From positions 20,088,001 through 20,152,000 of the forward strand of contig OX485803.1 of the NCBI GenBank assembly GCA_950295325.1: a DNA stretch of 64,000 nucleotides, written 5' to 3'. Below, piece by piece: positions 1 through 12,559 of this stretch. A program made the position numbers and the translations under genes. Position 1 is the stretch's first letter; every line of letters starts with the position of its first letter. Source of the stretch: Polytrichum commune (taxonomy: Eukaryota > Streptophyta > Polytrichopsida > Polytrichales > Polytrichaceae). Under the pieces are notes generated by a model, which saw only the letters and a program-made list of their open reading frames with translations, was not told where the DNA came from and did no database searches.

Positions 1-3000
1 TGTTGATGATACAGCTTCAAACACCTTCAGCTCCTCTGAAAAAACTTGAACAGGTTAGACTCACTTCAATTTAATTAACCTTGACCTCATCACGGTACCT
101 TTGGTTTATGGTTTTGAATGCTGTTATGGTTCACTGTTCATGTTAACATCAGAAACTTGGTTACTTTACACCACAATTTGCTCCAAGTGCTTTCTCATAC
201 ACCACGGTTCTCATACTTAAATGTCAAATTTTCTGAGCTGCCCTTTATACCAGACCTTTCCATAGGGCTTCCATGTTGTCTACTTCTTTTCGTGTTCGCT
301 TGAGAATACCAAGCTCCTCCTCCGCTGTCTTCACTTTACGTCCTTGTTCACGCAATTTTCTTTGCAGTTTCTGCAGACGATAGCTCAAGGACGATGTCTA
401 AGAACTTGGTCCTGTAGTAATTAGTGGTGCAACTTGAACATGTGAAGTATATTTTTACGATTCTAATCATGAAAGTTTTTATGGATAAGAATCCATGAAG
501 GTCTCCAGTTCCTCATGGATGGCCAAGACATTGTGAAGCCGTTTGAAACAAAATAGTGGTACAGCAGAGTCATAAACGAGTCTCTCAAAAAAACTCATAT
601 TTTGGTAGGGAGTTTCATTCCACTTTTGACAAATTAAAATGTTTGTGGTGTCAAAAGTGGGGCAAAACTCCCTGTAAAACATGAGTTTTTGAGAGACTTC
701 AAGGATAACTATAGTATCTGAGGCAACTCTATCCTTCAATCAAATATAGAATGTATTGGTGCACTTGATCCAGATATTGAGTTTTCATGTGGGATAAATT
801 TACCGTGTTACGATCAATGAAGTCTTTAAGTTGTCTCCCGTATTCGTCGCGAAGGGCAGATGTTTCACCCACCTCCTTTTTGACATTCCAAACCTGCTGC
901 AAGACTTGTGGTGGTGTAGATACTTGCATAGGTGACAGATCAAGTGGTACAGGGACAAGGTTCAGATTGCTTGTTGATAACGAAATAACAACCTCCACCT
1001 GTAAGTAAGTATTTACAATAGAAAAATGTCACTGTCAGATCAGAAGTTGTTTAATAAGTTGTATAAAACTCTCTGAAATTTCCCATGTGCAGCTCTTGAA
1101 CACCCATACAAAAGAGTTTATATCTCCACAAAAGAGCAAAGCCTGATTGACTGTCATTCTAACATGTGAGTGCAGTCTAACAGACTTATCATCTAAGTCA
1201 ACATGAAATTTGGTATGGAGTTGGTTGTTTTTTGGAGGCTTGAACAAAGAAACTCTATATCCGTTCATTTGGGTCAAACTCATTTTAGCATGTCAAGAGG
1301 TGCTGAAATGAGTTTGGCCCTCATAAACCGCAATAGCTTTCTCTTCATTCAAATTCAAACTCTACCTACGAGCATGCACCATCCGAAGTGGAAAGAGATG
1401 ATTAATATTGTGTTCACAACAGCAAATGGAAGAAACATAAGGGACGAACTCCGAACGAAAAGGCCTATTGAGTTGAAGGATAGCTCTAATATGTAACCAG
1501 GATGGTTCTAGGTCAAGGTACATCAATTACAAAGAATATAATTAAATGATATGCATGTGCATATATTGGTTGATTGAGGGTCAAACTCATTTTGGCATGC
1601 CAAGAGGTACTGGAGTGAGTTTGGACCTCAATGAACTGAAAAAGGTTGCTCTATTTTCGAATTCAAACACTAACCTCCAAGCATGCACCACAAGCGGAAA
1701 GAAAGTATTGATTTTGTATGCAAAACAAGTAATGGAAAGCCATAGGGGATGAACTATTGATGAAAATTCCCGTTGAGTTAAATGATAAACTCTTATATGT
1801 AAGCTGAATGGTTTTGGGTCTAGGTACCTCAATTACAAAGAATAATTCTGGATGAAAAGCATGTGCAACGCGCCCATGCCAAGTCCCAGGCATGGCAGGT
1901 AGAGTAATAGCTGGAAGACGACAAGCTCCATGGTGAAGAGGAAGGGAGGCTTCAAAATTCCAGTCAATTGTGAGAGAGTGAGGAAATCCTTCCATTAAGT
2001 TATCCACTGTCCCATTCTCATCAATTACTTGGACTTCCAAATCCTCAAGTTGGCTGCCCACACATGCTTCCCCAGGATCCTGATGCAGGCCACAATGTAA
2101 TTTTAGGTGAAGGTAGTGACCCTTATTCAGTTACTTATTAATCAGACACCTCTATTTGAGTGGCATGTGGTTAGGTGTGGAGCTAAGAACGGCCACCAAA
2201 AAAGACATCACATGTTTCAAAGATATTGGACTACATGCCCAATCTTTGCTCACCATTGTAGGGTCACTAGTCAACATAATCGAGGGGACCTATAGGACCA
2301 GTTAAGGAGAATCTTCACTTTGATAATGTATAAGATATTCATACGAGCTCCGAAAGTCACGAGGAAAATCGCTGCAGCCTTGACTTGGATTTGCTAGTCA
2401 TCTCATACTAATTGCATCTTTAATATCCTAGGGCAAGTGGATGCAGAGCTAAAAATCTCTATTTTGGGCCCACTTACTTTAAGTAAACATCCCCTTGTTT
2501 GTCATCCATCAGGGACAATTTTTCAGCAATCACCTTAAGCTAGATTCACCAACCCACAAAATTGAAACCCTGTCCAATCTTCATCCAAGTTTGAAGGTCC
2601 TAATCCAACAGAACTTGCTCAAATTTGTTTCTATTGGGTTTAGATGCACTTAAACCCTAAATCCTAAATCCTTAACCCTGAGTTGTGCATTGACGGCAGT
2701 TATTGTTAAGCATAGAAAAGTATGAAGATAGGCTCACTTTCAGAACTCGCAGTGACCGGTAGACGGTGTGAAAATTGAGTGTCAACAGAGATTTTCCTGT
2801 GTCCGATGAGATTGCAATTGTACCTGGAAGTGCAGATTAACACAGGTTATATTTTATTGTGTAGGACTCTGGTTTCCACAAATGAAATGCCTTAAACGTC
2901 TATCAACTCATTCATTTCTAATGGCTTATGATCATGATCTGAGCGAGGACAAAGATGAAGGAAAAAGAAAAACCTTTGGAATTGTATCCTGCAGTAACTT

Positions 3001-6000
3001 TCAGTAGCCCTCCGAGTCGGAGACACCCATGTTCATCAACCTAGTATAGAAACCAACAGAGACAAGTTTGAACAACAATCAACCACATCAAAGAAGAAAA
3101 TTCCAGTTTCTCTGTCAAGATTCTGTAAGTCAGATGATGAGGATGAAGGATTGGACTAGTACTACTTGACAGATGATCAGAGCCTAGTCTACAATTTTTT
3201 ACAATCTCTCACAAATCAATTTTGCAAAGGGGAACTGAACTACTGAGGTCTTTTAGGATACCTGTCTGTTTGGCTCTTGTTTGTCCAACACTTGGAGGCC
3301 CTCCACAACTACATGTAGCGCTCTACCTTGTTCTACCACATTTTTGTGGTCATCAAACACCTAATCACCACAAAACTCAATGCTTATTCCTGCATCTTTA
3401 TACCTTCACAGAAATTAACCACCTACTTGTATATGGAATCAAATTGATTGCGAAAACCTCCGGCATTATAGTGAAGAGTTGAATGTGGACCTGCAAGACA
3501 AACTTCTCAATGACCTGACCAGGCCGGAGGCAGTTATCCAGACGGTCACACTCTGTCAATGCAACCGAAGTTGCCTCTCCTGGAAAAACTGTAACAAGCA
3601 ACCGATACAAGGAATAATGCACCACCTTGTTAATTGTGTACTTGTACTTCAAGAATGTCAAAGAATGTAAATAGATTTGCCAAAACAGAAAGAAAAAAAA
3701 GTAGTTTAAGTGTATATATTCTCAGTCTCACCAGTTAATTGGTAGGAAGCCACAGGGAAACTGTGGAAGAATATCCCCAGGATTGAGTTATAGGAGGGTG
3801 CAATTTGTGCCAATGAGCCACCACCAATCTCTACTCCCTGCAAAAAACACCCTCTTGATTAATTTTGTAAATCTCAATGATTATAAGTGAATTTTCCTCT
3901 AACTCAACATGACTTCTGGTTGGGAGTTGGTTATTTTTTGGGTAGGCATGAAGGTAGTGTGGAGGTTTGAACGAAGAACATTCTATATTGATTCATTGAA
4001 GGTCAAACTCATTTTGGCATGTCAAGAGGTGCTAACTTGAGTTTGGCCCTCTATGAACCGAAAGAGGTTGCTCTTCATTCAAATTCAATGCACCACAAGA
4101 TGAAAGAAATTTTTGATGTTATATGAATAACAACCAATGAATTATCATTGGGGTCCAACTCCTAACGAAAAGTCCCATTGAGTTAAATAGTTAACTACAA
4201 TGTCGTAGAAACTCAGTTGGACATAATATTATGCATACATAAGGCTCTACCCCAAGTGATCCATGTAAAGCTCAGCAAATTGAAGGTCAGTGGCAAGCAT
4301 TATACCTTCAATTCCAAAACTGTGTTGTCTGCAATGAGATTCATACCCTGTTTTGGTAAGGATGCAGAAATCTGGAGAGATTCACCATTTGGGTTTGCAA
4401 TTTCGAGATTAACTTCTTCAGGAACTTCAGAAAATGCAATTTGATTGTTGTACTCATCAATTTTGGAAAGGTAAAGTGAGTTTGTCATCACTTCCCCCAG
4501 CCTGTCACAAACATTGACAGGTAAGGCCCAACAAACAAGATTGCTGACTGTAGTATCACTAGTATGGGCCCATGCCATCCTGGCCCTTTGCTCCTGTACA
4601 TATGACACATCACTCCCCCCACCTTTCTGGAACGATGGGGAATGGGTGAGGAAACGGTGGGGAATAGCAGGGCAGTGGCCTCACCACCACCACCACCACG
4701 TTGTCCATTGTTCATAGATTGTTTGCTAGCATAACAGTAGCTAAAAAACTTGCATCCAAGGATTTAATTCATGAGTAATTCATGCATCCTGTACTTGTCA
4801 ATTTGGCAGATCGAGCTCCAACTTTTGACCCTGCATCTATTGTAAGTTCAAGACATGAATAGATCCCAAATGAACATGAAAAAAAATGTCACTAATGAAG
4901 TTTTGCTATGCTAGCCAAATGCAAATTTACCTTGTTGGGATGCCCTTGAATTTCCAATGATCAGGATAATTTGAGCATGCACCGAGGTGAAAGCATATTT
5001 GCCACCGTTCACCTTCTGCTGCTGACACATTGATGCGTGCCACCGCAGGTGCCACATTCCAATGCCTCTCACTCACCTAAACTTGCCAAAAAAAATAGAT
5101 TGAATATTTGAACCACCAACTTTAACATCTGGGCTAACTTTGTGAGCCATACACAACAAAACTATTTGTGGGTCCTACTAGTTATCTGCATGTCATTAAG
5201 TTTTAGGAAATCCCAAATTTTTGGTTTGTAAGCTCTCAGTGCATGCTTGGAGGTAGTGTGGAGCTTTGAATAAAAAACATTCTCTATTGGTTCATTGATG
5301 GTCAAACTCATTTTGGCATGCCAAGAGGTGTTAAAATGAGTCTGGCCCACAATGAATCAAAATAGGTTGCACTTCATTAAAACTCAAACACTACCTCCAA
5401 GCTGCACCACAAGTGCGAAATTATTGATATTGTATGCAAAACAACCAGGGGGAAATTATAGGGGACCAACTCCCAACAGAAAGTCCCATGGAGTTCAAGG
5501 ATAACTCTATTGTCCTCCAACAATGACAGCGATTCTAGCATTTGTTTTGCATCAGCACTATTATAGCTGTTTGTCATCCATCCCAACTTACACTGAAGTA
5601 CACGAGTGAAACTTACCAGTGAGAAAGCCAGAAGATAAGTCCCTGTGGTTGCAAAAAGATTCCCAAGAGCAGTGCCATGAGTGACAAAGGAGTACAGGCC
5701 CTGGACGTCTTTCCGCGTACAAGCCTTGGTGGTGCAGTGATATACAGTCTTGGAGGTTGAAATTTGGTATTCTGAAAGGGAATTTTCTTCAGAAACATAG
5801 TCCATGAATCTCACTTCAAGGTTCACCTCCATGGGCTCAGAGATGATTGTACTTTGGTCTGCTCTGCAGAAGGTTCTGGACTTGGAGGTGCCACATTTTG
5901 CACCTGGACTTGTCTTTGAACAGCTTCGAGGTCGCACCACAGCTAAAATCTCTTTTGGAAGAGTATACCCGGCTTCAACTGACGAGTTGGTTGGAATCAC

Positions 6001-9000
6001 CTAGATTTGAGCACCACACCTCTTCCATGGTTAGCCAAGTGTAAGATTTTCAATTCCATCAGAATCCATCATCACTGATGCATATTGAAGATTCATTAGA
6101 ACACATTTAAGGTATGTACCAGTATTGAACTCATATCACCTTTTTTTGATAGTACTCATGTACATTAATGGGGATAATACATTTTTTTATAGCACTAGGA
6201 TACCTGTGTTTGTGGATATTTTTGTTTTTGATACCTGGGGTTAGGATGGTATTGAGCCAAGTAATTACTCAGATATAAAGAGATACTTTCATCTTGTGAC
6301 ACCCACCGAGTATCAATATTTGATTGGTAAAACAATTTTGCTACTGGTCAGATAGCTTCTTCGATACCATCATTGACATTGTAGATAATTATCATGCCTT
6401 CACCCATATAACTAGTCCAACATTTGGTACCAACGTTGGACTGGCATATAGGTGAATGCATCATATCCAAACGCAATATCAATAATGGTACCAAATAATC
6501 TACCCGACCAGTATCAAATTTGTAAATATGAATATTTGGTGAGTATCATATGATACGATAATCATTACATACCTGAGTATCATTATATTGGTCAGTACCA
6601 TCCTAATACCCATATTGATACATGGGTAATTTGACCTAAGTATGAAGGTTTTGGCATGATATATATTACCTGAACAGCGTCAAATACATAAATATCCTCA
6701 AAACATCAGCACCCTACTGGTATCAAAAAAATGTAAAACCCTCAGTATATATACTTGAGTGGTATCAAAAAACAGTGATACCAGTCCAACCCTGAAATGC
6801 ACATAGTTTGTTATTGCAGCAGCTTCAAATTTTTGTTTTGTTTTGAATGCAGTTTAGACTGATTAGAATCGATTGGATTTATTGGTGAATTTCAGTTCCA
6901 AGAATTTCTTCTAGGTAAGAGAGGATGAGAGCTTACCCCATGCAATCCAAACTTCTGCATCTCAAGGGTATTGAGAAGCTCCACAGAAGCGGGGTTATCA
7001 CCATAGAGTTTATCCTCATATGCAGTCCAAGTGTTTTCGTCCACCTGGATAAACTGCAACAACAGAAACAAAAATGTAAGGACACTTGCAAAAAGCATTG
7101 AACTGAAGTGGTGAATAGGAAAAGAGGATATAGGGCTCTCCACTCAGACTTATAATACAGTATGGTGAGTAAGAAGACAATGACTTATAATAGCGCAAGG
7201 AATAAAATTATCATTTATTGCATTCTAAACTTCATATAAAATAATTCAATGAATGACCTTCTCCCAAAAGGGTTCTTCCAGAGGAAATGCTTTGGAGTCT
7301 CTTAGATAGAAAGTTGACGAATCAGGGCCTTCCACTAATGTGCTCCCTTGTACCTCAGGCACATGGATTGGACGGCAAATGACGTATGTAGGGCCTGCAT
7401 GAGTGAAGAATTGGAAAATGTTACTAATTTGGAGTGATATCAACTGCTGAAGGTTCGAGTTACAATTTGTAGAATATAGGTCACATGAAATCATCACCTA
7501 CCCTCTGCAGTTTTGCATGTGCCTTTAGTAATGTGTGGGGGTAAGGTATGTGGCCTTTTTGTGGGCACTTCCAACTCCACAGAAATTTTGGCCATGTGTG
7601 GGTGTTTTGGCCATTTGATTAGATCGTTATTGTCTCGTCCAGTTAGCAATTGCCAGTCACAAAGATTGTCATTTCAAGTTTCAGAATCAGAGTTGAGATG
7701 CAAAAGTTATAAGAGGTCAAAGTGAAGTATTAGAGTATTAGAGCCTCCCAATTTCGATGTTCATTCTTGAACCTAGAATAGTGTCTATATTTTCATTGAT
7801 GTAGTCCAACCTCATCACCACACGGGTTTTTTTGGTGTTTATTCTTAACAACAACCCTTGCCTACCACTCAAATATAGGTTGGTAATTAAGAGGACTAAC
7901 CACATAAGGCACACACACCTTTATGTAAAGTGAAGAACTGAGAGAAGGGAGGACTGATCTTTTCACATAGAGATTTAAAGAGTACCTGCGGATATGAAAC
8001 ATTCGAGAGTGAAAAAAAGCGGCTGCTGGGCGTTTGCTTGTTTCACCAGCTTTAGTCTAATAGGTCCTTTGTCAGAATCCCTGGTGCTCAATTCCTCTCC
8101 TTGTATCCTCATTTTCCACGTCACCTGAAACACTTCATCAACAAAGAGCATGAAGAAAGGGCTTAGAATGTGATAAAAACATCATGTACTTTTTCTTCAT
8201 GGATTCAGAAGCAAGTGTAACTCAAAATCACAATTCTTCTCGGTTTGCACAACCAAATAAAAATTCTAAGCTTCTTCAAGGAGATCCCTCCATATATACC
8301 TGGCGTCGTGATCCCCAATTCAAGCTTGTTGTGAAGCTTCGTAACACAAGTTTGTGGGGTGTGTTCGCTTTGTAATTGAACTCCATTTTCTACATCTGCC
8401 TCTACATCATATGTTTTGCTTGATTTTTGTACCCATTTACGAAACTCTTCACAAAGTGATTGAGGCGTCAATGGCCATCCCTCGCCCTCGATCGTGACAT
8501 GAGCTCTAGTCCCTGAACAAATGCCCAAAAATTAGTTCTGAGGATGGACCAGATCGAAACCAAATTACAAAAAGTGGACACAAAATTGTGACAATGCTGA
8601 ATTCATTCATTCATTGAGAAGGTTGGTTGCTTACTTGAAGAATCAAGAAGTGAATCATTTTGTTGTTGCAGGCCAAGTGTCATGAGAGCTTTTGTGAAAT
8701 GATTGTCGGTCGCTAACGATGTCTGTGCAAATGAAATTGATATCATGTTATTTATCTCTGCAATACACAATTGAGCTTGACACCAGGTTTCTTTCACCAA
8801 AAGATTCCTCTCATCAAGTTGCCAGATAAAATGACAGGGATTCAGACTTGCCCAACATAGCCTACTGCATTTCTTTGGGTAATTTATACCTTAGAAAGTA
8901 CCATCAACTACATTACTCATGAAGGGTTTAGGGATTAGGGTTTAGGATTTAGGGACCTTGGATGGTGTGAGAACAAAGCCATCATCGGTGTCTGCCAAAG

Positions 9001-12000
9001 AAATTTCCGCTTATGTCAGGACTCTGGTGCATATCATGTGTCATACATTCAAAAGAAACTTCCAATAATTTTGCGGTGCAGGTGGCTTACCGATGAAGAC
9101 TAACACTCGCTTGCAAAGATGCTGAGGAGCCAGGCCGAGGTCATTGGTTTCCATGAATGGGAGAGATTTCTGTCAACACCCATAAATACAACTTTGTTGT
9201 TAATGCAATTTCTTTAAGCACTACAAATTGCTCAATCCGAAGGGAAATGTTCCTCCAAAGCCTCAGAGTCCCAATCCTTGAAGAAAATTTCCCAAGGATT
9301 TGGAAGTCTTTGTGAAGGATTTGACATGTCTCAAGAAACTATACACATGTGGCAATGATGAGAAAGAATGCACATATTTCATTCTCGGAAGCACGTACCC
9401 ACTTCTCCCTCAGTAGCAACCTCCCACGCCACCTGACTGTCACGTAATTCAAGAAGTCGTAACCATCGTCTTCGACTGATCCGGTCACTCCAAAATCGTC
9501 TTTCAATCTTTGTCGTAGGCATTCCATGGACTCTACCCCCTGTTCAGCTCAAAGTGGTAGGATTAAGTTTTCAACATGGAAAACCTATGCTCAAGATAAA
9601 CTTTGCGTGTTGTAAAAAAGAATGCTCCATACCTTGATAACTGGATAGTAATGGCACGTGATGGTTGCACGGGCTCCACTTACTCCTGCGCCAAACATCA
9701 AACAAAATATTCTTAAGCATAGAATTCTTGACCATGTGTAAGGACGTTCTCTTTCTATTCTAGCTTCCAGAAGAAAGTTTCAAGAATCAAGGTCCGTCAG
9801 TACATGAGCATAGTCAAGTGGCCAGCTCTCATTATCGACACCTCATTGTTGCCGATCTTCGGACACAAACCCTTCTTTCACCTTCCAAGATTCAATTGAA
9901 GAGGTACATTCCCAATGAAATCATTCATAAATTATCCAGATTACCAAAGAATCATTCCATTTGCATTGGAACCTAAATTGGCTACTTAAGAATGCTATGT
10001 GAAGATGCAGATAAAGTCTTCGTTACACCTCGATTGTTCTGCGAGAATGATACAGAAAAGTTTCAGATTCGAAATGTGCAAGGAAGACATTCTTGAAATT
10101 CTGAATTGAAGTTGAGCTGTGATTTGATCAAGAGGAGGAATAATATATAGTTGGTGAACAAGATTTGTGAGCACCTGCACTGTCTGTGACCTGAAGATGG
10201 ATTACAAGTGGTTTCCGGTTGCTTGAGAGGGACTTGATGATAGCCATGTGGCCTTCCTCTAATTTTGCAAGGTCCAAACCCATGACCATCATTGTAATTG
10301 CTTTTGTATGCGATCCACATGAGCTTTGATACCCTAATTCCTGCTTCCCAGAAATTACCAAGTATTTGTGAAAATTATGAATTTAAGCATCGCAGATGTA
10401 ATCTACTTGAGTGGCAGATGCAATATTGAGCACACAAAATTACAATATATACCTCAATTTGAGGGAAGAAAAAATCTTTGAGTCTCCTCTGTAGCTCGGA
10501 GACATCCCATAGCAGAACCTCTTTCTTCAGACCACAGATCTCCACCTGTTAAACAAATCAATGCAATGACGAGTAAAATTAGAGTATGTCAAGTTTATCA
10601 TTGCTTATGGAATGATTCATGCTTCTACTGAAGTTCGGAGTAGATGAATCTGCATTGAAATTTGAAAATAATTGCGCCTACACAAATTGCTTGGTCAAGC
10701 AGATTGTATGTTTCTCTCCTGTACGAGAAATGTTGCTAAAATCGTTACAATCAGTACTAGCGGCATGCTGAATAAACCTACCTTTCTGAAACTCCCGTGT
10801 GGTGAGTTGTTTTCCTCCTCCTCAGTTGCATCACGGGCCTCACCTTGCGTCTGATGAATGATACGAAGAAAATGACAATCCTCAATAAGATTCAATTGGC
10901 AGCAATATCTTGACCTCTTCCTTCGAAATTGCCAATAGTCAGGTTTAATTTGAGATTCCGAATTTCGAGTTCCACAATTCATATATCAAGAAGACTAAAC
11001 ATTGCTGCAGACATTTACTATAATTAAATTGGCAACAACATCTAAACCTGCCATTCCTCGCAAATTGCCAGTAGTCAAGTTATTGAAATTCCGAATTTGG
11101 AATACCACAATTCACAAACCAAGATTGTAGAAGACCTTCACTAAAATTCAATTGGGTGCAAAATCTTAATTGGGTGCAACAGACCTTCCAGATACCATTG
11201 GCCTTAACGCCCTCCTCCCAAGTGCTGCGGCCCAGGTGCAAAACGGTCACTCGGTTTGAAGCTGCAGTCCGGCACGACAACGTAATGCTCCTGATTTCGA
11301 AGAAAGAAACAAGAACCTGATTAATTAATTAACACACCTTACCGAGGTCCCTAATATCCGGTAGAACTTATTGAGAATAGTATTATGCCGATAAGGTTTG
11401 GTAGTCCAAATTGCACAGCCAAGAGTAATTGAAATTGAAATCCACACCTGCCAAGACGAAACGCCGCGGATATTACTCCATATCCGGATTCTTGCTGCAA
11501 CAGAACACACAAGGGTGAAGGAAGCGCTTCGGGAAAGTATCCAGTTAACAAATGTGTCCTAAGATTTGCAGATGGTACACAAATGGTCAAGAATGTCAAA
11601 TTAGAAATTTAATGTGTGGGAGGGTGTACATAGAGGAAGAGTGGCTTAGCTGCGCCATTTGATGGAGGCGCTAATTCGCTCCTTGAAGTTCCCCTGCGGT
11701 GCAGATGCAAAAGAAAAGTTATGATGGAGTTCTAACTTTGAGTAGGTATACTAATTACTCAATGCCAGCGAATTTGAAAACTGAAATACTTGAGGGATGG
11801 GTATGTAGAAAGTGAGTTTAAAATGGAATTATGTGTCGGGTTGAATAGCTTACCATTGACGGATGGAAGTTTCATCCATGCCTTTCCCGGTGTCAAATAT
11901 GATTAACTTCCCTTCGCTATGGTCTACATCTACACTGCCACAAATTTGCCACCAAGTATTCAAGTCAGATTCTACATGCAGATTTGGCGCCAAAAACTGA

Positions 12001-12259
12001 GTCTATGTTCTTGAGGACATTGAGAATTATCACCTGATGAGACGAAGCTTCTCCAAGGTTAACTCCGACACTTGTTCAAGTGAATCGTCCTGTGCATAGA
12101 GAACCATACACCAGAGAAGTTGTTTTTAACGCATCGAAATCGGCAACATGGAAGACTAGATGCGTTGCGGATTTAGAAGGCAAAAGATTATATGTGACAT
12201 AATCAAGTAGATTGAATGTCTTACCACGAGATGCACCAGGGCAAGGAACGGAGTGTATT
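1..12259 (-). CDS. GMI1: GMI1-like (SMCHD1 family) GHKL ATPase / SMC-hinge protein, spliced, partial at the C-terminus
   Basis: I assembled 29 exons by hand; all joins keep one reading frame (about 1,160 codons). In order: 12225-12259, 12034-12089, 11854-11934, 11630-11693, 11448-11494, 11185-11290, 10782-10850, 10453-10545, 10175-10340, 9633-9685, 9399-9539, 9091-9169, 8957-8991, 8635-8722, 8300-8512, 7986-8132, 7258-7394, 6937-7053, 5617-6000, 4931-5076, 4306-4558, 3732-3837, 3491-3588, 2974-3040, 2738-2823, 1837-2079, 804-998, 256-397, 1-35. Family hallmarks: ATPase G1 box IIFDTGKGMD, ESGYGVISAAFRLGR, NNSPHGSFRKVEI, LKDFFFPQIE, DDGFVLTPSK, PKEILAVVRPRSC, an Ig-like repeat with DENGTVDN, then a coiled coil (256-397). 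The SMC hinge should lie left of the window. Known family role: DNA repair and chromatin; the related DMS3 acts in RNA-directed DNA methylation. Exons upstream of 12259 were not found. A small extra exon near 4800 cannot be excluded. Confidence 0.92.
580..698. repeat. short foldback (MITE-like) in a GMI1-like intron
   Basis: Two arms of about 50 bases are near-perfect inverted copies (left AGTCTCTCAAAAAAACTCAT; right end is the complement, ATGAGTTTTTGAGAGACTT) separated by a small loop near 640-650. The element lies within the intron between exons 256-397 and 804-998, and the exons on both sides join in phase without it. Confidence 0.8.
1190..1496. repeat. palindromic MITE family A, copy 1
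   Basis: Foldback element with a central palindrome: GGTCAAACTCATTTT, then AGCATG CAAGAGG TGCTG-like loop, then its complement GAGTTTGGCCCT. Its outer arms also pair: GGAGTTGGTTGTTTTTTGG on the left, against GACGAACTCC and GTTGAAGGATA near the right end. Intronic to the GMI1-like gene. Four related copies occur within 5.5 kb. Confidence 0.8.
1546..1800. repeat. palindromic MITE family A, copy 2 (left-truncated)
   Basis: Shares the central palindrome GGGTCAAACTCATTTTGGCA / GAGTTTGGACCTCA with copy 1 and the right half with the GCATGCACCACAAG motif, but the outer left arm is missing. It lies 50 bases from copy 1 and ends about 37 bases from exon 1837-2079. Confidence 0.8.
2140..2300 (-). repeat. 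dispersed repeat family C, copy (reverse)
   Basis: Reverse-complement copy of a sequence recognisable by GTCCAATCTCTTT ... ACCACTCAAATATAGGTG ... GATTAAG. Other copies: 14170-14290, 25345-25445, 43870-43930, 63090-63190 and the right edge 63930-64000. No coding capacity or terminal repeat is obvious. Confidence 0.6.
3897..4198. repeat. palindromic MITE family A, copy 3
   Basis: Full-length copy: left arm AACTCAACATGACTTCTGG, central GGTCAAACTCATTTTGGCAT...GAGTTTGGCCCT, right arm GAAAAGTCCCATTGAGTTAA pairing with the left arm. It is intronic, between GMI1-like exons 3732-3837 and 4306-4558. Confidence 0.8.
5190..5520. repeat. palindromic MITE family A, copy 4
   Basis: Clear foldback: TGCATGCTTGGAGGTAGTGT on the left is complementary to CACTACCTCCAAGC on the right, around the core GGTCAAACTCATTTTGGCAT...GAGTCTGGCCC. 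It is intronic, immediately downstream of the donor of exon 5617-6000. Confidence 0.8.
6135..6780. repeat. inverted-repeat element rich in GGTATCA motifs (intron)
   Basis: The left end has TTTTTTGATAGTACTCATGTA and the right end carries the approximate complement (ACTTGAGTGGTATCAAAAAA). The interior repeats GGTATCA/GATACC-type motifs many times. It occupies most of the intron between exons 5617-6000 and 6937-7053. Confidence 0.5.
7530..7725 (+). repeat. dispersed repeat family B, copy 1
   Basis: GTGGGCACTTCCAAC ... GAGATGCAAAAGTTA ... GAGGTCAA. The same order of motifs occurs at 62660-62840 inside intron 1 of the acyl-CoA oxidase gene. The open frame over it is not a gene. Confidence 0.7.
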
Positions 12260-12381
12260 CTGCATTTGTCGTCACGGTGTGATCTACCACTGCGTGATGA
12301 TCTGTTGCAGCGTCATTGCAACTCTTCTCCTGTCACCCAATAACCCTGTTGAAAATGAAACTCTATGGAGTGATCGAGCCT

Positions 12382-12414
12382 GCTGCTGCTACTACTACTA
12401 CTACTACTACTCGA
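12382..12414. repeat. trinucleotide microsatellite (CTA/CTG)
   Basis: Short run of TGC then ACT units lying just upstream of the first recognised GMI1-like exon. It would read as poly-serine on the minus strand, but no supported exon includes it. Confidence 0.8.
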
Positions 12415-12559
12415 AGAGAATTCTTTGTGTTCTGTTGCAATCGATGTAAAACCGAAGCGGTCATGCTGTAAGTATGTGCCAAAGTGCTGTGAAACACGAA
12501 ACAGCACTTTGGGCATATTTGTAAGCTTCTTGCAAACTGTATTGCATATCAGCCGACGC

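Noticed and set aside
479-739. 86-codon open frame on the minus strand between GMI1-like exons
   Set aside because: It runs through the foldback at 580-698, has no usable donor, and the exons on either side already join in phase without it.
4514-4717. Frame ending in a histidine run (CACCACCAC)
   Set aside because: It overlaps an in-phase GMI1-like exon on the other strand and is a simple-sequence effect.
12382-12414. Poly-serine coding stretch in the GMI1-like protein
   Set aside because: It lies outside every exon that can be joined in frame; it is a microsatellite in the upstream region or an intron.
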